Shown piece by piece: positions 35,819 through 49,601 of a DNA stretch of 64,000 nt. Under the pieces are notes generated by a model that had not been told where the DNA came from, made no database searches, and saw only the letters and a list, made by a program, of their open reading frames with translations. Every line of letters begins with the position of its first letter. The stretch's first letter is position 1. The position numbers and the translations under genes were made by a program. The stretch lies in the NCBI RefSeq assembly GCF_029227915.1, contig NC_079877.1, forward strand, positions 5,768,001 through 5,832,000, read 5' to 3'. This DNA is from Hydractinia symbiolongicarpus (Eukaryota > Cnidaria > Hydrozoa > Anthoathecata > Hydractiniidae).

Positions 35819-37240
35819 TATTTTTTTACCACTAAACGCATGAGACTTGTAGTTTTCAAAAATATTTTCATATTTGATGGGACGCTGAATAAAAGAAGTT
35901 TAATCGCCGGCAAACGAAAATCCGCGATTTCCCGTAAATCCCGGACTCGGCCCGTATAGTCAAAAGTATACAAAGAAAGTACCCAGGGAGTAAACTCATT
36001 TACCGAACGATTTTTTATATTATTTTTTTACCACTAAACGCATGAGACTTGTAGTTTTCAAGAATGTTTTCATTTTTGATGAGACGCTGAATAAAAGCAG
36101 TTTAATCGCCGGCAAACTAAAACCCGCCATTTCCCGTAAATCCCGGGCTTGGCACGTATAGTCGCATGTATACAAAGAAAGTACCCTGTGAGTAAACTCA
36201 TTTCCAGAACGATTTTTTAAATTATTTTTTCACCACTAAAACGCATAAGACTTGTAGTTTTTAAAAATGTTTTCATTTTTGATGAGACGCTGAATAAAAG
36301 AAGTTTAATCGCCGGCAAACGAAAACCTGCGATTTCCCGTAAATCCCGGCTTGGCCCGTATAGTGAAAAGTATACAAAGAAAGTACCCAGGGAGAAACTC
36401 ATTTCCCGAAAGATTTTTTAAATTATTTTTTCACCACTAAAACGCATGAGACATGTAGTTTGTAAAAAATGTTTTCATTTTTGATGAGACGCTGAATAGA
36501 AGCAGTTTAATCACCGGCAAACGAAAACCTGCGATTTCCCTAAATCCCGGACTCGGCCCGTATAGTCAAAAGTATACAAAGAAAGTACCCAGGGAGTAAA
36601 CTCATTTCCAGAACGATTTTTTAAATTATTTTTTCACCACTAAAACGCATAAGACTTGTAGTTTTTAAAAATGTTTTCATTTTTGATGAGACGCTAAATA
36701 AAAGAAGTTTAATCGCCGGCAAACGAAAATCCGCGATTTCCCGTAAATCTCGGACTCGGCCCGTATAGTCAAAAGTATACAAACAAAGTACCCAGGGAGT
36801 AAACTCATTCCCCGAACGATTTTTTAAATTATTTTTTCACCACTAAAACGCATGAGACTTGTAGTTTTCAAAAATGTTTTCATTTTTGGTGAGACGCTTA
36901 ATGAAAGAGGTTTAATCGCCGGCAAACGAAATCCCGCGTTTTCCCGTAAATCCGGGGCTTGGCCCGTATAGTCGAATGTATACAAAGAAAGTATCCAGGG
37001 AGTAAACTCATTTCCCGAACGATTTTTTAAATTTTTTTTTCACCACTAAAACGCATAAGACTTGTAGTTTTTAAAAATGTTTTCATTTTTGATGAGACGC
37101 TGAATAAAAGAAGTTTAATCGCCGGCAAACGAAAACCCGCGATTTCCCGTAAATCCCGGCTTGGCCCGTATAGTCAAAAGTATACAAAGAAAGTATCCAG
37201 GCAGTAAACTCATTTCCCGAACGATTTTTTAAATTATTTT
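35819..37240. repeat. Satellite stretch t1-t3-t4-t5-t6-t2, related to 45.7-46.8 kb
   Basis: Two copies with t1 features, then t3 (TCAAGAATG near 36059, with CCCGCCATTTCCC), t4, a t5 with GAATAGAAGCAG (36493), a CATAAGAC unit and t2 (GGTG at 36898). The same chain with GAATAGAAGCAG is near 46417 and the following t2 at 46608. The two regions differ by one monomer and scattered bases. A private oddity here is the t5 start ACATGTAGTTTGTAAAAAATG near 36451, and GGGAGAAACTC near 36391 lacks a T. Confidence 0.6.
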
Positions 37241-38850
37241 TTCACCACTAAAACGCATGAGACTTGTAGTTTTCAAAAATGTTTTCATTTTTGATGAGAC
37301 GCTGAATAAAAGAAGTTTAATCGCCGGCAAACGAAAACCCGCGATTTCCCGTAAATCCTGGGCTTGGCACGTATAGTCGAATGTATACAAAGAAAGTACC
37401 CTGTGAGTAAACTCATTTCCAGAACGATTTTTTAAATTATTTTTTCACCACTAAAACGCATGAGACTTGTAGTTTTTAAAAGTGTTTTCATTTTTGATGA
37501 GACGCTGAATAAAAGAAGTTTAATCGCCGGCAAACGAAAACCCGCGATTTCCCGTAAATCCCGGCTTGGTCCGTATAGTCAAAAGTATACAAAGAAAGTA
37601 TCCAGGCAGTAAACTCATTTCCCGAACGATTTTTTAAATTATTTTTTCACCACTAAAACGCATGAGACTTGTAGTTTTCAAAAATGTTTTCATTTTTGAT
37701 GAGACGCTGAATAAAAGAAGTTTAATCGCCGGCAAACGAAAACCCGCGATTTCCCGTAAATCCCGGGCTTGGCACGTATAGTCGAATGTATACAAAGAAA
37801 GTACCCTGTGAGTAAACTCATTTCCAGAACGATTTTTTAAATTATTTTTTCACCACTAAAGCCAAGGAGACTTGTAGTTTTTAAAAATGTTTTCATTTTT
37901 GATGAGACGCTGAATAAAAGAAGTTTAATCGCCGGCAAACGAAAACCCGCGATTTCCCGTAAATCCCGGACTCGGCCCGTATAGTCAAAAGTATACAAAC
38001 AAAGTACCCAGGGAGTAAACTCATTCCCCGAACGATTTTTTAAATTATTTTTTCACCACTAAAACGCATGAGACTTGTAGTTTTTAAAAATGTTTTCATT
38101 TTTGATGAGACGCTGAATAAAAGAAGTTTAATCGCCGGCAAACGAAAACCCGCGATTTCCCGTAAATCCCGGCTTGGCCCGTATAGTCAAAAGTATACAA
38201 AGAAAGTATCCAGGCAGTAAACTCATTTCCCGAACGATTTTTTAAATTATTTTTTCACCACTAAAACGCATGAGACTTGTAGTTTTCAAAAATGTTTTCA
38301 TTTTTGATGAGACGCTGAATAAAAGAAGTTTAATCGCCGGCAAACGAAAACCCGTGATTTCCCGTAAATCCCGGCTTGGCCCGTATAGTCAAAAGTATAC
38401 AAAGAAAGTATCCAGGCAGTAAACTCATTTCCCGAACGATTTTTTAAATTATTTTTTCACCACTAAAACGCATGAGACTTGTAGTTTTCAAAAATGTTTT
38501 CATTTTTGATGAGACGCTGAATAAAAGAAGTTTAATCGCCGGCAAACGAAAACCCGCGATTTCCCGTAAATCCCGGGCTTGGCACGTATAGTCGAATGTA
38601 TACAAAGAAAGTACCCTGTGAGTAAACTCATTTCCAGAACGATTTTTTAAATTATTTTTTCACCACTAAAGCCAATGAGACTTGTAGTTTTTAAAAATGT
38701 TTTCATTTTTGATGAGACGCTGAATAAAAGAAGTTTAATCGCCGGCAAACGAAAACCCGCAATTTCCCGTAAATCCCGGACTCGGCCCGTATAGTCAAAA
38801 GTATACAAACAAAGTACCCAGGGAGTAAACTCATTCCCCGAACGATTTTT
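37240..38850. repeat. 4-monomer tandem duplication (809 bp offset)
   Basis: The variant AAAGCCAAGGAGAC at 37859 and AAAGCCAATGAGAC at 38668 lie 809 bp apart. The best-matched part is 37630-38040 against 38439-38849. Both copies follow the order CAGGCAG unit, CACGTATAGTCGAATG unit, GCCAANGAG unit and ACTCGG/CAAACAAAG unit. One base in the variant differs between copies, so it is not the newest event. Confidence 0.6.
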
Positions 38851-40875
38851 TAAATTATTTTTTCACCACTAAAACGCATGAGACTTGTAGTTTTCAAAAA
38901 TGTTTTCATTTTTGGTGAGACGCTTAATAAAAGTGGTTTAATCGCCAGCAAACGAAAACCCGCGATTTCCCGTAAATCCGGGGCTTGGCCCGTATAGTCG
39001 AATGTATACAAAGAAAGTATCCAGGGAGTAAACTCATTTCCGGAACGATTTTTTAAATTTTTTTTTCACCACTAAAACGCATGAGACTTGTAGTTTTCAA
39101 AAATGTTTTCATTTTTGATGAGACACCTAATGAAAGAGGTTTAATCGCCGGAAAACGAAAACCCGCGATTTCCCGTAAATCCCGGGCTTGGCCCGTATAG
39201 TCGAATGTATACAAAGAAAGTACCCTGTGAGTAAACTCATTTCCAGAACGATTTTTTAAATTATTTTTTCACCACTAAAACGCATAAGACTTGTAGTTTT
39301 TAAAAATGTTTTCATTTTTGATGAGACGCTGAATAAAAGAAGTTTAATCGCCGGCAAACGAAAACCCGCGATTTCCCGTAAATCCCGGCTTGGCCCGTAT
39401 AGTCAAAAGTATACAAAGAAAGTATACAGGCAGTAAACTCATTTCCCGAACGATTTTTTAAATTATTTTTTCACCACTAAAACGCATGAGACTTGTAGTT
39501 TTCAAAAATGTTTTCATTTTTGATGAGACGCTGAATAAAAGAAGTTTAATCGCCGGCAAACGAAAACCCGCGATTTCCCGTAAATCCCGGGCTTGGCACG
39601 TATAGTCGAATGTATACAAAGAAAGTACCCTGTGAGTAAACTCATTTTCAGAACGATTTTTTAAATTATTTTTTCACCACTAAAGCCCATGAGACTTGTA
39701 GTTTTTAAAAATGTTTTCATTTTTGATGAGACGCTGAATAAAAGAAGTTTAATCGCCGGCAAACGAAAACCCGCGATTTCCCGTAAATCCCGGGCTTGGC
39801 CCGTATAGTCAAAAGTATACAAAGAAAGTACCCAGGGAGTAAACTCATTTCCCGAACGATTTTTTAAATTATTTTTTCACCACTAAAACGCATGAGACTT
39901 GTAGTTTTCAGGAATGTTTTCATTTTTGATGAGACGCTGAATAAAAGCAGTTTAATCGCCGGCAAACTAAAACCCGCGATTTCCCGTAAATCCCGGGCTT
40001 GGCACGTATATTCGCATGTATACAAAGAAAGTACCCTGTGAGTAAACTCATTTCCAGAACGATTTTTTAAAATTATTTTTTCACCACTAAAACGCATAAG
40101 ACTTGTAGTTTTTTAAAATGTTTTCATTTTTGATGAGACGCTGAATAAAAGAAGTTTAATCGCCGGCAAACGAAAACCTGCGATTTCCCGTAAATCCCGG
40201 CTTGGCCCGTATAGTGAAAAGTATACAAAGAAAGTACCCAGGGAGTAAACTCATTTCCCGAAAGATTTTTTAAATTATTTTTTCACCACTAAAACGCATG
40301 AGACTTGTAGTTTTCAAAAATGTTTTCATTTTTGATGAGACGCTGAATAAAAGCAGTTTAATCGCCGGCAAACAAAAACCTGCGATTTCCCTAAATCCCG
40401 GACTCGGCCCGTATAGTCAAAAGTATACAAAGAAAGTACCCAGGGAGTAAACTCATTTCCAGAACGATTTTTTAAATTATTTTTTCACCACTAAAACGCA
40501 TAAGACTTGTAGTTTTTAAAAATGTTTTCATTTTTGATGAGACGCTGAATAAAAGAAGTTTAATCGCCGGCAAACGAAAACCCGCGATTTCCCGTAAATC
40601 CCGGGCTTGGCCCGTATAGTCAAAAGTATACAAAGGAAGTACCCAGGGAGTAAATTCATTTCCCGAACGATTTTTTATATTATTTTTTTACCACTAAACG
40701 CATGAGACTTGTAGTTTTCAAAAATATTTTCATATTTGATGGGACGCTGAATAAAAGAAGTTTAATCGCCGGCAAACGAAAACCCGCGATTTCCCGTAAA
40801 TCCCGGCTTGGCCCGTATATTCAAAAGTATACAAAGAAAGTATCCAGGCAGTAAACTCATTTCCCGAACGATTTT
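38850..40875. repeat. 10-monomer higher-order unit, copy 1 (2026 bp)
   Basis: Runs t2 with CGCTTAATAAAAGTGG (38923), t7 with GACACCTAATG (39122), t8 with AGTATACAGGCAG, a CACGTATAG unit, a GCCCATGAG unit, t3 with TCAGGAATG (39908), t4, t5 with CAAACAAAAACC, t6 and a t1/t8 hybrid with GTATATTC. Several of these variants are found only here and in copy 2. Confidence 0.85.
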
Positions 40876-42901
40876 TTAAATTATTTTTTCACCACTAAAA
40901 CGCATGAGACTTGTAGTTTTCAAAAATGTTTTCATTTTTGGTGAGACGCTTAATAAAAGTGGTTTAATCGCCAGCAAACGAAAACCCGCGATTTCCCGTA
41001 AATCCGGGGCTTGGCCCGTATAGTCGAATGTATACAAAGAAAGTATCCAGGGAGTAAACTCATTTCCGGAACGATTTTTTAAATTTTTTTTTCACCACTA
41101 AAACGCATGAGACTTGTAGTTTTCAAAAATGTTTTCATTTTTGATGAGACACCTAATGAAAGAGGTTTAATCGCCGGAAAACGAAAACCCGCGATTTCCC
41201 GTAAATCCCGGGCTTGGCCCGTATAGTCGAATGTATACAAAGAAAGTACCCTGTGAGTAAACTCATTTCCAGAACGATTTTTTAAATTATTTTTTCACCA
41301 CTAAAACGCATAAGACTTGTAGTTTTTAAAAATGTTTTCATTTTTGATGAGACGCTGAATAAAAGAAGTTTAATCGCCGGCAAACGAAAACCCGCGATTT
41401 CCCGTAAATCCCGGCTTGGCCCGTATAGTCAAAAGTATACAAAGAAAGTATACAGGCAGTAAACTCATTTCCCGAACGATTTTTTAAATTATTTTTTCAC
41501 CACTAAAACGCATGAGACTTGTAGTTTTCAAAAATGTTTTCATTTTTGATGAGACGCTGAATAAAAGAAGTTTAATCGCCGGCAAACGAAAACCCGCGAT
41601 TTCCCGTAAATCCCGGGCTTGGCACGTATAGTCGAATGTATACAAAGAAAGTACCCTGTGAGTAAACTCATTTTCAGAACGATTTTTTAAATTATTTTTT
41701 CACCACTAAAGCCCATGAGACTTGTAGTTTTTAAAAATGTTTTCATTTTTGATGAGACGCTGAATAAAAGAAGTTTAATCGCCGGCAAACGAAAACCCGC
41801 GATTTCCCGTAAATCCCGGGCTTGGCCCGTATAGTCAAAAGTATACAAAGAAAGTACCCAGGGAGTAAACTCATTTCCCGAACGATTTTTTAAATTATTT
41901 TTTCACCACTAAAACGCATGAGACTTGTAGTTTTCAGGAATGTTTTCATTTTTGATGAGACGCTGAATAAAAGCAGTTTAATCGCCGGCAAACTAAAACC
42001 CGCGATTTCCCGTAAATCCCGGGCTTGGCACGTATATTCGCATGTATACAAAGAAAGTACCCTGTGAGTAAACTCATTTCCAGAACGATTTTTTAAAATT
42101 ATTTTTTCACCACTAAAACGCATAAGACTTGTAGTTTTTTAAAATGTTTTCATTTTTGATGAGACGCTGAATAAAAGAAGTTTAATCGCCGGCAAACGAA
42201 AACCTGCGATTTCCCGTAAATCCCGGCTTGGCCCGTATAGTGAAAAGTATACAAAGAAAGTACCCAGGGAGTAAACTCATTTCCCGAAAGATTTTTTAAA
42301 TTATTTTTTCACCACTAAAACGCATGAGACTTGTAGTTTTCAAAAATGTTTTCATTTTTGATGAGACGCTGAATAAAAGCAGTTTAATCGCCGGCAAACA
42401 AAAACCTGCGATTTCCCTAAATCCCGGACTCGGCCCGTATAGTCAAAAGTATACAAAGAAAGTACCCAGGGAGTAAACTCATTTCCAGAACGATTTTTTA
42501 AATTATTTTTTCACCACTAAAACGCATAAGACTTGTAGTTTTTAAAAATGTTTTCATTTTTGATGAGACGCTGAATAAAAGAAGTTTAATCGCCGGCAAA
42601 CGAAAACCCGCGATTTCCCGTAAATCCCGGGCTTGGCCCGTATAGTCAAAAGTATACAAAGGAAGTACCCAGGGAGTAAATTCATTTCCCGAACGATTTT
42701 TTATATTATTTTTTTACCACTAAACGCATGAGACTTGTAGTTTTCAAAAATATTTTCATATTTGATGGGACGCTGAATAAAAGAAGTTTAATCGCCGGCA
42801 AACGAAAACCCGCGATTTCCCGTAAATCCCGGCTTGGCCCGTATATTCAAAAGTATACAAAGAAAGTATCCAGGCAGTAAACTCATTTCCCGAACGATTT
42901 T
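40876..42901. repeat. 10-monomer higher-order unit, copy 2 (2026 bp)
   Basis: Every rare mark of copy 1 recurs 2026 bp later: CTTAATAAAAGTGG, GACACCTAATG, TCAGGAATG (41934), the extra A in TTTTTTAAAATTATT (near 42090), and GTAAATTCATTTCCCG (near 42676). I saw no base difference by eye, so the duplication is probably very recent. After 42901 the array continues with t7 rather than a third copy. Confidence 0.85.
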
Positions 42902-44500
42902 TTAAATTATTTTTTCACCACTAAAACGCATGAGACTTGTAGTTTTCAAAAATGTTTTCATTTTTGATGAGACGCTTAATGAAAGAGGTTTAATCGCCGG
43001 AAAACGAAAACCCGCGATTTCCCGTAAATCCCGGGCTTGGCCCGTATAGTCGAATGTATACAAAGAAAGTACCCTGTGAGTAAACTCATTTCCAGAACGA
43101 TTTTTTAAATTATTTTTTCACCACTAAAACGCATAAGACTTGTAGTTTTTAAAAATGTTTTCATTTTTGATGAGACGCTGAATAAAAGAAGTTTAATCGC
43201 CGGCAAACGAAAACCCGCGATTTTCCGTAAATCCCGGCTTGGCCCGTATAGTCAAAAGTATACAAAGAAAGTATCCAGGCAGTAAACTCATTTCCCGAAC
43301 GATTTTTTAAACTATTTTTTCACCACTAAAACGCATGAGACTTGTAGTTTTCAAAAATGTTTTCATTTTTGATGAGACGCTGAATAAAAGAAGTTTAATC
43401 GCCGGCAAACGAAAACCCGCGATTTCCCGTAAATCCCGAGCTTGGCCCGTATAGTCAAAAGTATACAAAGAAAGTACCCAGGGAGTAAACTCATTTCCCG
43501 AACGATTTTTTAAATTACTTTTTCACCACTAAAACGCATGAGACTTGTAGTTTTCAAAAATGTTTTCATTTTTGATGAGACGCTGAATAAAAGAAGTTTA
43601 ATCGCCGGCAAACGAAAACCTGCGATTTCCCGTAAATCCTGGACTCGGCCCGTATAGTCAAAAGTATACAAAGAAAGTACCCAGGGAGTAAACTCATTTC
43701 CCGAACGATTTTTTATATTATTTTTTTACCACTAAACGCATGAGACTTGTAGTTTTCAAAAATATTCTCATATTTGATGGGACGCTGAATAAAAGAAGTT
43801 TAATCGCCGGCAAACGAAAATCCGCGATTTCCCGTAAATCCCGGACTCGGCCCGTATAGTCAAAAGTATACAAAGAAAGTACCCAGGGAGTAAACTCATT
43901 TCCCGAACGATTTTTTATATTATTTTTTTACCACTAAACGCATGAGACTTGTAGTTTTCAAAAATATTTTCATATTTGATGGGACGCTGAATAAAAGAAG
44001 TTTAATCGCCGGCAAACGAAAATCCGCGATTTCCCGTAAATCCCGGACTCGGCCCGTATAGTCAAAAGTATACAAAGAAAGTACCCAGGGAGTAAACTCA
44101 TTTCCCGAACGATTTTTTATATTATTTTTTCACCACTAAAACGCATGAGACTTGTAGTTTTCAAGAATGTTTTCATTTTTGATGAGACGCTGAATAAAAG
44201 CAGTTTAATCGCCGGCAAACTAAAACCCGCGATTTCCCGTAAATCCCGAGCTTGGCACGTATAATCGCATGTATACAAAGAAAATACCCTGTGAGTAAAC
44301 TCATTTCCAGAACGATTTTTTAAATTATTTTTTCACCACTAAAACGCATAAGACTGGTAGTTTTTAAAAATGTTTTCATTTTTGATGAGACGCTGAATAA
44401 AAGAAGTTTAATCGCCGGCAAACGAAAACCTGCGATTTCCCGTAAATCCCGGCTTGGCCCGTATAGTGAAAAGTATACAAAGAAAGTACCCAGGGAGTAA
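42902..44500. repeat. Satellite stretch, eight monomers, no internal duplication seen
   Basis: Order t7, CATAAGAC unit with GATTTTCCG, a unit with CCCGAGCTTGG, a unit with TCCTGGACTCGG, two t1 units, t3 with CCCGAGCTTGGCACG and AAAATACCC, and t4 with CATAAGACTGGTAG (near 44344). It is the more complete relative of 31.4-32.8 kb. No gene or foreign sequence is seen. Confidence 0.6.
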
Positions 44501-47500
44501 ACTCAATTCCCGAAAGATTTTTTAAATTATTTTTTCACCACTAAAACGCATGAGACTTGTAGTTTTCAAAAATGTTTTCATTTTTGATGAGACGCTGAAT
44601 AAAAGCAGTTTAATCGCCAGCAAACGAAAACCTGCGACTTCCCTAAATCCCGGACGCGGCCGTATAGTCAAAAGTATACAAAGAAAGTACCCAGGGAGTA
44701 AACTCATTTCCAGAACGATTTTTTAAATTACTTTTTCACCACTAAAACGCATAAGACTTGTAGTTTTTAAAAATGTTTTCAGTTTTGATGAGACGCTGAA
44801 TAAAAGAAGTTTAATCGCCGGCAAACGAAAACCCGCGATTTCCCGTAAATCCCGGGCTTGGCCCGTATAGTCAAAAGTTTACAAAGGAAGTACCCAGGGA
44901 GTAAACTCATTTCCCGAACGATTTTTTATATTATTTTTTTACCACTAAACGCATGAGACTTGTAGTTTTTTAAAATGTTTTCATTTTTGATGAGACGCTG
45001 AATAAAAGAAGTTTAATAGCCGGCAAACGAAAATCCGCGATTTCCCGTAAATCCCGGGCTTGGCCCGTATAGTCAAAAGTATACAAAGGAAGTACCCAGG
45101 GAGTAAACTCATTTCCCGAACGATTTTTTATATTATTTTTTTACCACTAAACGCATGAGACTTGTAGTTTTTAAAAATGTTTTCATTTTTGATGAGACGC
45201 TGAATAAAAGAAGTTTAATCGCCGGCAAACGAAAACCCGCGATTTCCCGTAAATCCCGGGCTTGGCCCGTATAGTCAAAAGTATACAAAGAAAGTACCCA
45301 GGGAGTAAACTCATTTCCCGAACGATTTTTTAAATTACTTTTTCACCACTAAAACGCATGAGACTTGTAGTTTTCAAAAATGTTTTCATTTTTGATGAGA
45401 CGCTGAATAAAAGAAGTTTAATCGCCGGCAAACGAAAACCTGCGATTTTCCGTAAATCCTGGACTCGGCCCGTATAGTCAAAAGTATACAAAGAAAGTAC
45501 CCAGGGAGTAAACTCATTTCCCGAACGATTTTTTATATTATTTTTTTACCACTAAACGCATGAGACTTGTAGTTTTCAAAAATATTTTCATATTTGATGG
45601 GACGCTGAATAAAAGAGGTTTAATCGCCGGCAAACGAAAATCCGCGATTTCCCGTAAATCCCGGACTCGGCCCGTATAGTCAAAAGTATACAAAGAAAGT
45701 ACCCAGGGAGTAAACTCATTTCCCGAACGATTTTTTATATTATTTTTTTACCACTAAACGCATGAGACTTGCAGTTTTCAAAAATATTTTCATATTTGAT
45801 GGGACGCTGAATAAAAGAAGTTTAATCGCCGGCAAACGAAAATCCGCGATTTCCCGTAAATCCCGGACTCGGCCCGTATAGTCAAAAGTATATAAAGAAA
45901 GTACCCTGGGAGGAAACTCATTTCCCGAACGATTTTTTAAATTATTTTTTCACCACTAAAACGCATGAGACTTGTAGTTTTCAAGAATGTTTTCATTTTT
46001 GATGAGACGCTGAATAAAAGCAGTTTAATCGCCGGCAAACTAAAACCTGCGATTTCCCGTAAATCCCGGGCTTGGCACGTATAGTCGCATGTATACAAAG
46101 AAAGTACCCTGTGAGTAAACTCATTTCCAGAACGATTTTTTAAATTATTTTTTCACCACTAAAACGCATAAGACTTGTAGTTTTTAAAAATGTTTTCATT
46201 TTTGATGAGACGCTGAATAAAAGAAGTTTAATCGCCGGCAAACGAAAACCTGCGATTTCCCGTAAATCCCGGCATGGCCCGTATAGTGAAAAGTATACAA
46301 AGAAAGTACCCAGGGAGTAAACTCATTTCCCGAAAGATTTTTTAAATTATTTTTTCACCACTAAAACGCATGAGACTTGTAGTTTTCAAAAATGTTTTCA
46401 TTTTTGATGAGACGCTGAATAGAAGCAGTTTAATCGCCGGCAAACGAAAACCTGCGATTTCCCTAAATCCCGGACTCGGCCCGTATAGTCAAAAGTATAC
46501 AAAGAAAGTACCCAGGGAGTAAACTCATTTCCAGAACGATTTTTTAAATTATTTTTTCACCACTAAAACGCATGAGACTTGTAGTTTTCAAAAATGTTTT
46601 CATTTTTGGTGAGACGCTTAATGAAAGAGGTTTAATCGCCGGCAAACGAAATCCCGCGTTTTCCCGTAAATCCGGGGCTTGGCCCGTATAGTCGAATGTA
46701 TACAAAGAAAGTATCCAGGGAGTAAACTCATTTCCCGAACGATTTTTTAAATTTTTTTTTCACCACTAAAACGCATAAGACTTGTAGTTTTTAAAAATGT
46801 TTTCATTTTTGATGAGACGCTGAATAAAAGAAGTTTAATCGCCGGCAAACGAAAATCCGCGATTTCCCGTAAATCCCGGCTTGGCCCGTATAGTCAAAAG
46901 TATACAAAGAAAGTATCCAGGCAGTAAACTCATTTCCCGAACGATTTTTTAAATTATTTTTTCACCACTAAAACGCATGAGACTTGTAGTTTTTAAAAAT
47001 GTTTTCATTTTTGATGAGACGCTGAATAAAAGAAGTTTAATCGCCGGCAAACGAAAACCTGCGATTTCCCGTAAATCCTGGACTCGGCCCGTATAGTCAA
47101 AAGTATACAAAGAAAGTACCCAGGGAGTAAACTCATTTCCCGAACGATTTTTTATATTATTTTTTTACCACTAAAACTCATGAGACTTGTAAATTTCAAG
47201 AATGTTTTCATTTTTGATGAGACGCTGAATAAAAGCAGTTTAATCGCCGGCAAACTAAAACCCGCGATTTCCCGTAAATCCCGGGCTTGGCACGTATAGT
47301 CGCATGTATACAAAGAAAGTACCCTGTGAGTAAACTCATTTCCAGAACGATTTTTTAAATTATTTTTTCACCACTAAAACGCATAAGACTTGTAGTTTTT
47401 AAAAATGTTTTCATTTTTGATGAGACGCTGAATAAAAGAAGTTTAATCGCCGGCAAACGAAAACCTGCGATTTCCCGTAAATCCCGGCTTGGCCCGTATA

Positions 47501-47534
47501 GTGAAAAGTATACAAAGAAAGTACCCAGGGAGTA
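44500..47534. repeat. 15-monomer higher-order unit, copy 1 (3035 bp)
   Basis: Starts at a t5 with AACTCAATTCCCGAAAG (44502) and GGACGCGGCCGTATAG (near 44651). It runs through t6 with GTTTACAAAGG, an AATAGCC unit, t1 with AAAAGAGGTTT (45611), t1 with CTTGCAG and GTATATAAAG, t3, t4, t5 with GAATAGAAGC, t2 (46608), and a t3 with GTAAATTTCAAG (about 47190). The next copy starts at 47535. Confidence 0.75.
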
Positions 47535-49600
47535 AACTCAATTCCCGAAAGATTTTTTAAATTATTTTTTCACCACTAAAACGCATGAGACTTGTAGTTT
47601 TCAAAAATGTTTTCATTTTTGATGAGACGCTGAATAAAAGCAGTTTAATCGCCAGCAAACGAAAACCTGCGACTTCCCTAAATCCCGGACGCGGCCGTAT
47701 AGTCAAAAGTATACAAAGAAAGTACCCAGGGAGTAAACTCACAGAACGATTTTTTAAATTACTTTTTCACCACTAAAATGCATAAGACTTGTAGTTTTTA
47801 AAAATGTTTTCATTTTTGATGAGACGCTGAATAAAAGAAGTTTAATCGCCGGCAAACGAAAACCCGCGATTTCCCGTAAATCCCGGGCTTGGCCCGTATA
47901 GTCAAAAGTTTACAAAGGAAGTACCCAGGGAGTAAACTCATTTCCCGAACGATTTTTTATATTATTTTTTTACCACTAAACGCATGAGACTTGTAGTTTT
48001 TTAAAATGTTTTCATTTTTGATGAGACGCTGAATAAAAGAAGTTTAATAGCCGGCAAACGAAAATCCGCGATTTCCCGTAAATCCCGGGCTTGGCCCGTA
48101 TAGTCAAAAGTATACAAAGGAAGTACCCAGGGAGTAAACTCATTTCCCGAACGATTTTTTATATTATTTTTTTACCACTAAACGCATGAGACTTGTAGTT
48201 TTTAAAAATGTTTTCATTTTTGATGAGACGCTGAATAAAAGAAGTTTAATCGCCGGCAAACGAAAACCCGCGATTTCCCGTAAATCCCGGGCTTGGCCCG
48301 TATAGTCAAAAGTATACAAAGAAAGTACCCAGGGAGTAAACTCATTTCCCGAACGATTTTTTAAATTACTTTTTCACCACTAAAACGCATGAGACTTGTA
48401 GTTTTCAAAAATGTTTTCATTTTTGATGAGACGCTGAATAAAAGAAGTTTAATCGCCGGCAAACGAAAACCTGCGATTTTCCGTAAATCCTGGACTCGGC
48501 CCGTATAGTCAAAAGTATACAAAGAAAGTACCCAGGGAGTAAACTCATTTCCCGAACGATTTTTTATATTATTTTTTTACCACTAAACGCATGAGACTTG
48601 TAGTTTTCAAAAATATTTTCATATTTGATGGGACGCTGAATAAAAGAGGTTTAATCGCCGGCAAACGAAAATCCGCGATTTCCCGTAAATCCCGGACTCG
48701 GCCCGTATAGTCAAAAGTATACAAAGAAAGTACCCAGGGAGTAAACTCATTTCCCGAACGATTTTTTATATTATTTTTTTACCACTAAACGCATGAGACT
48801 TGCAGTTTTCAAAAATATTTTCATATTTGATGGGACGCTGAATAAAAGAAGTTTAATCGCCGGCAAACGAAAATCCGCGATTTCCCGTAAATCCCGGACT
48901 CGGCCCGTATAGTCAAAAGTATATAAAGAAAGTACCCTGGGAGGAAACTCATTTCCCGAACGATTTTTTAAATTATTTTTTCACCACTAAAACGCATGAG
49001 ACTTGTAGTTTTCAAGAATGTTTTCATTTTTGATGAGACGCTGAATAAAAGCAGTTTAATCGCCGGCAAACTAAAACCTGCGATTTCCCGTAAATCCCGG
49101 GCTTGGCACGTATAGTCGCATGTATACAAAGAAAGTCCCCTGTGAGTAAACTCATTTCCAGAACGATTTTTTAAATTATTTTTTCACCACTAAAACGCAT
49201 AAGACTTGTAGTTTTTAAAAATGTTTTCATTTTTGATGAGACGCTGAATAAAAGAAGTTTAATCGCCGGCAAACGAAAACCTGCGATTTCCCGTAAATCC
49301 CGGCTTGGCCCGTATAGTGAAAAGTATACAAAGAAAGTACCCAGGGAGTAAACTCATTTCCCGAAAGATTTTTTAAATTATTTTTTCACCACTAAAACGC
49401 ATGAGACTTGTAGTTTTCAAAAATGTTTTCATTTTTGATGAGACGCTGAATAGAAGCAGTTTAATCGCCGGCAAACGAAAACCTGCGATTTCCCTAAATC
49501 CCGGACTCGGCCCGTATAGTCAAAAGTATACAAAGAAAGTACCCAGGGAGTAAACTCATTTCCAGAACGATTTTTTAAATTATTTTTTCACCACTAAAAC
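47535..49600. repeat. 15-mer unit, copy 2, partial
   Basis: Matches 44500-46565 at 3035 bp. The match breaks near 49600, where a CATAAGAC unit with GACGATGAATAAAAG is present before the t2, adding one monomer compared with copy 1. A four-base deletion distinguishes this copy: ACTCACAGAACG at 47738 in place of ACTCATTTCCAGAACG. A second private change is AAAGTCCCCTGTGAG near 49133. Confidence 0.7.
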
Positions 49601-49601
49601 G

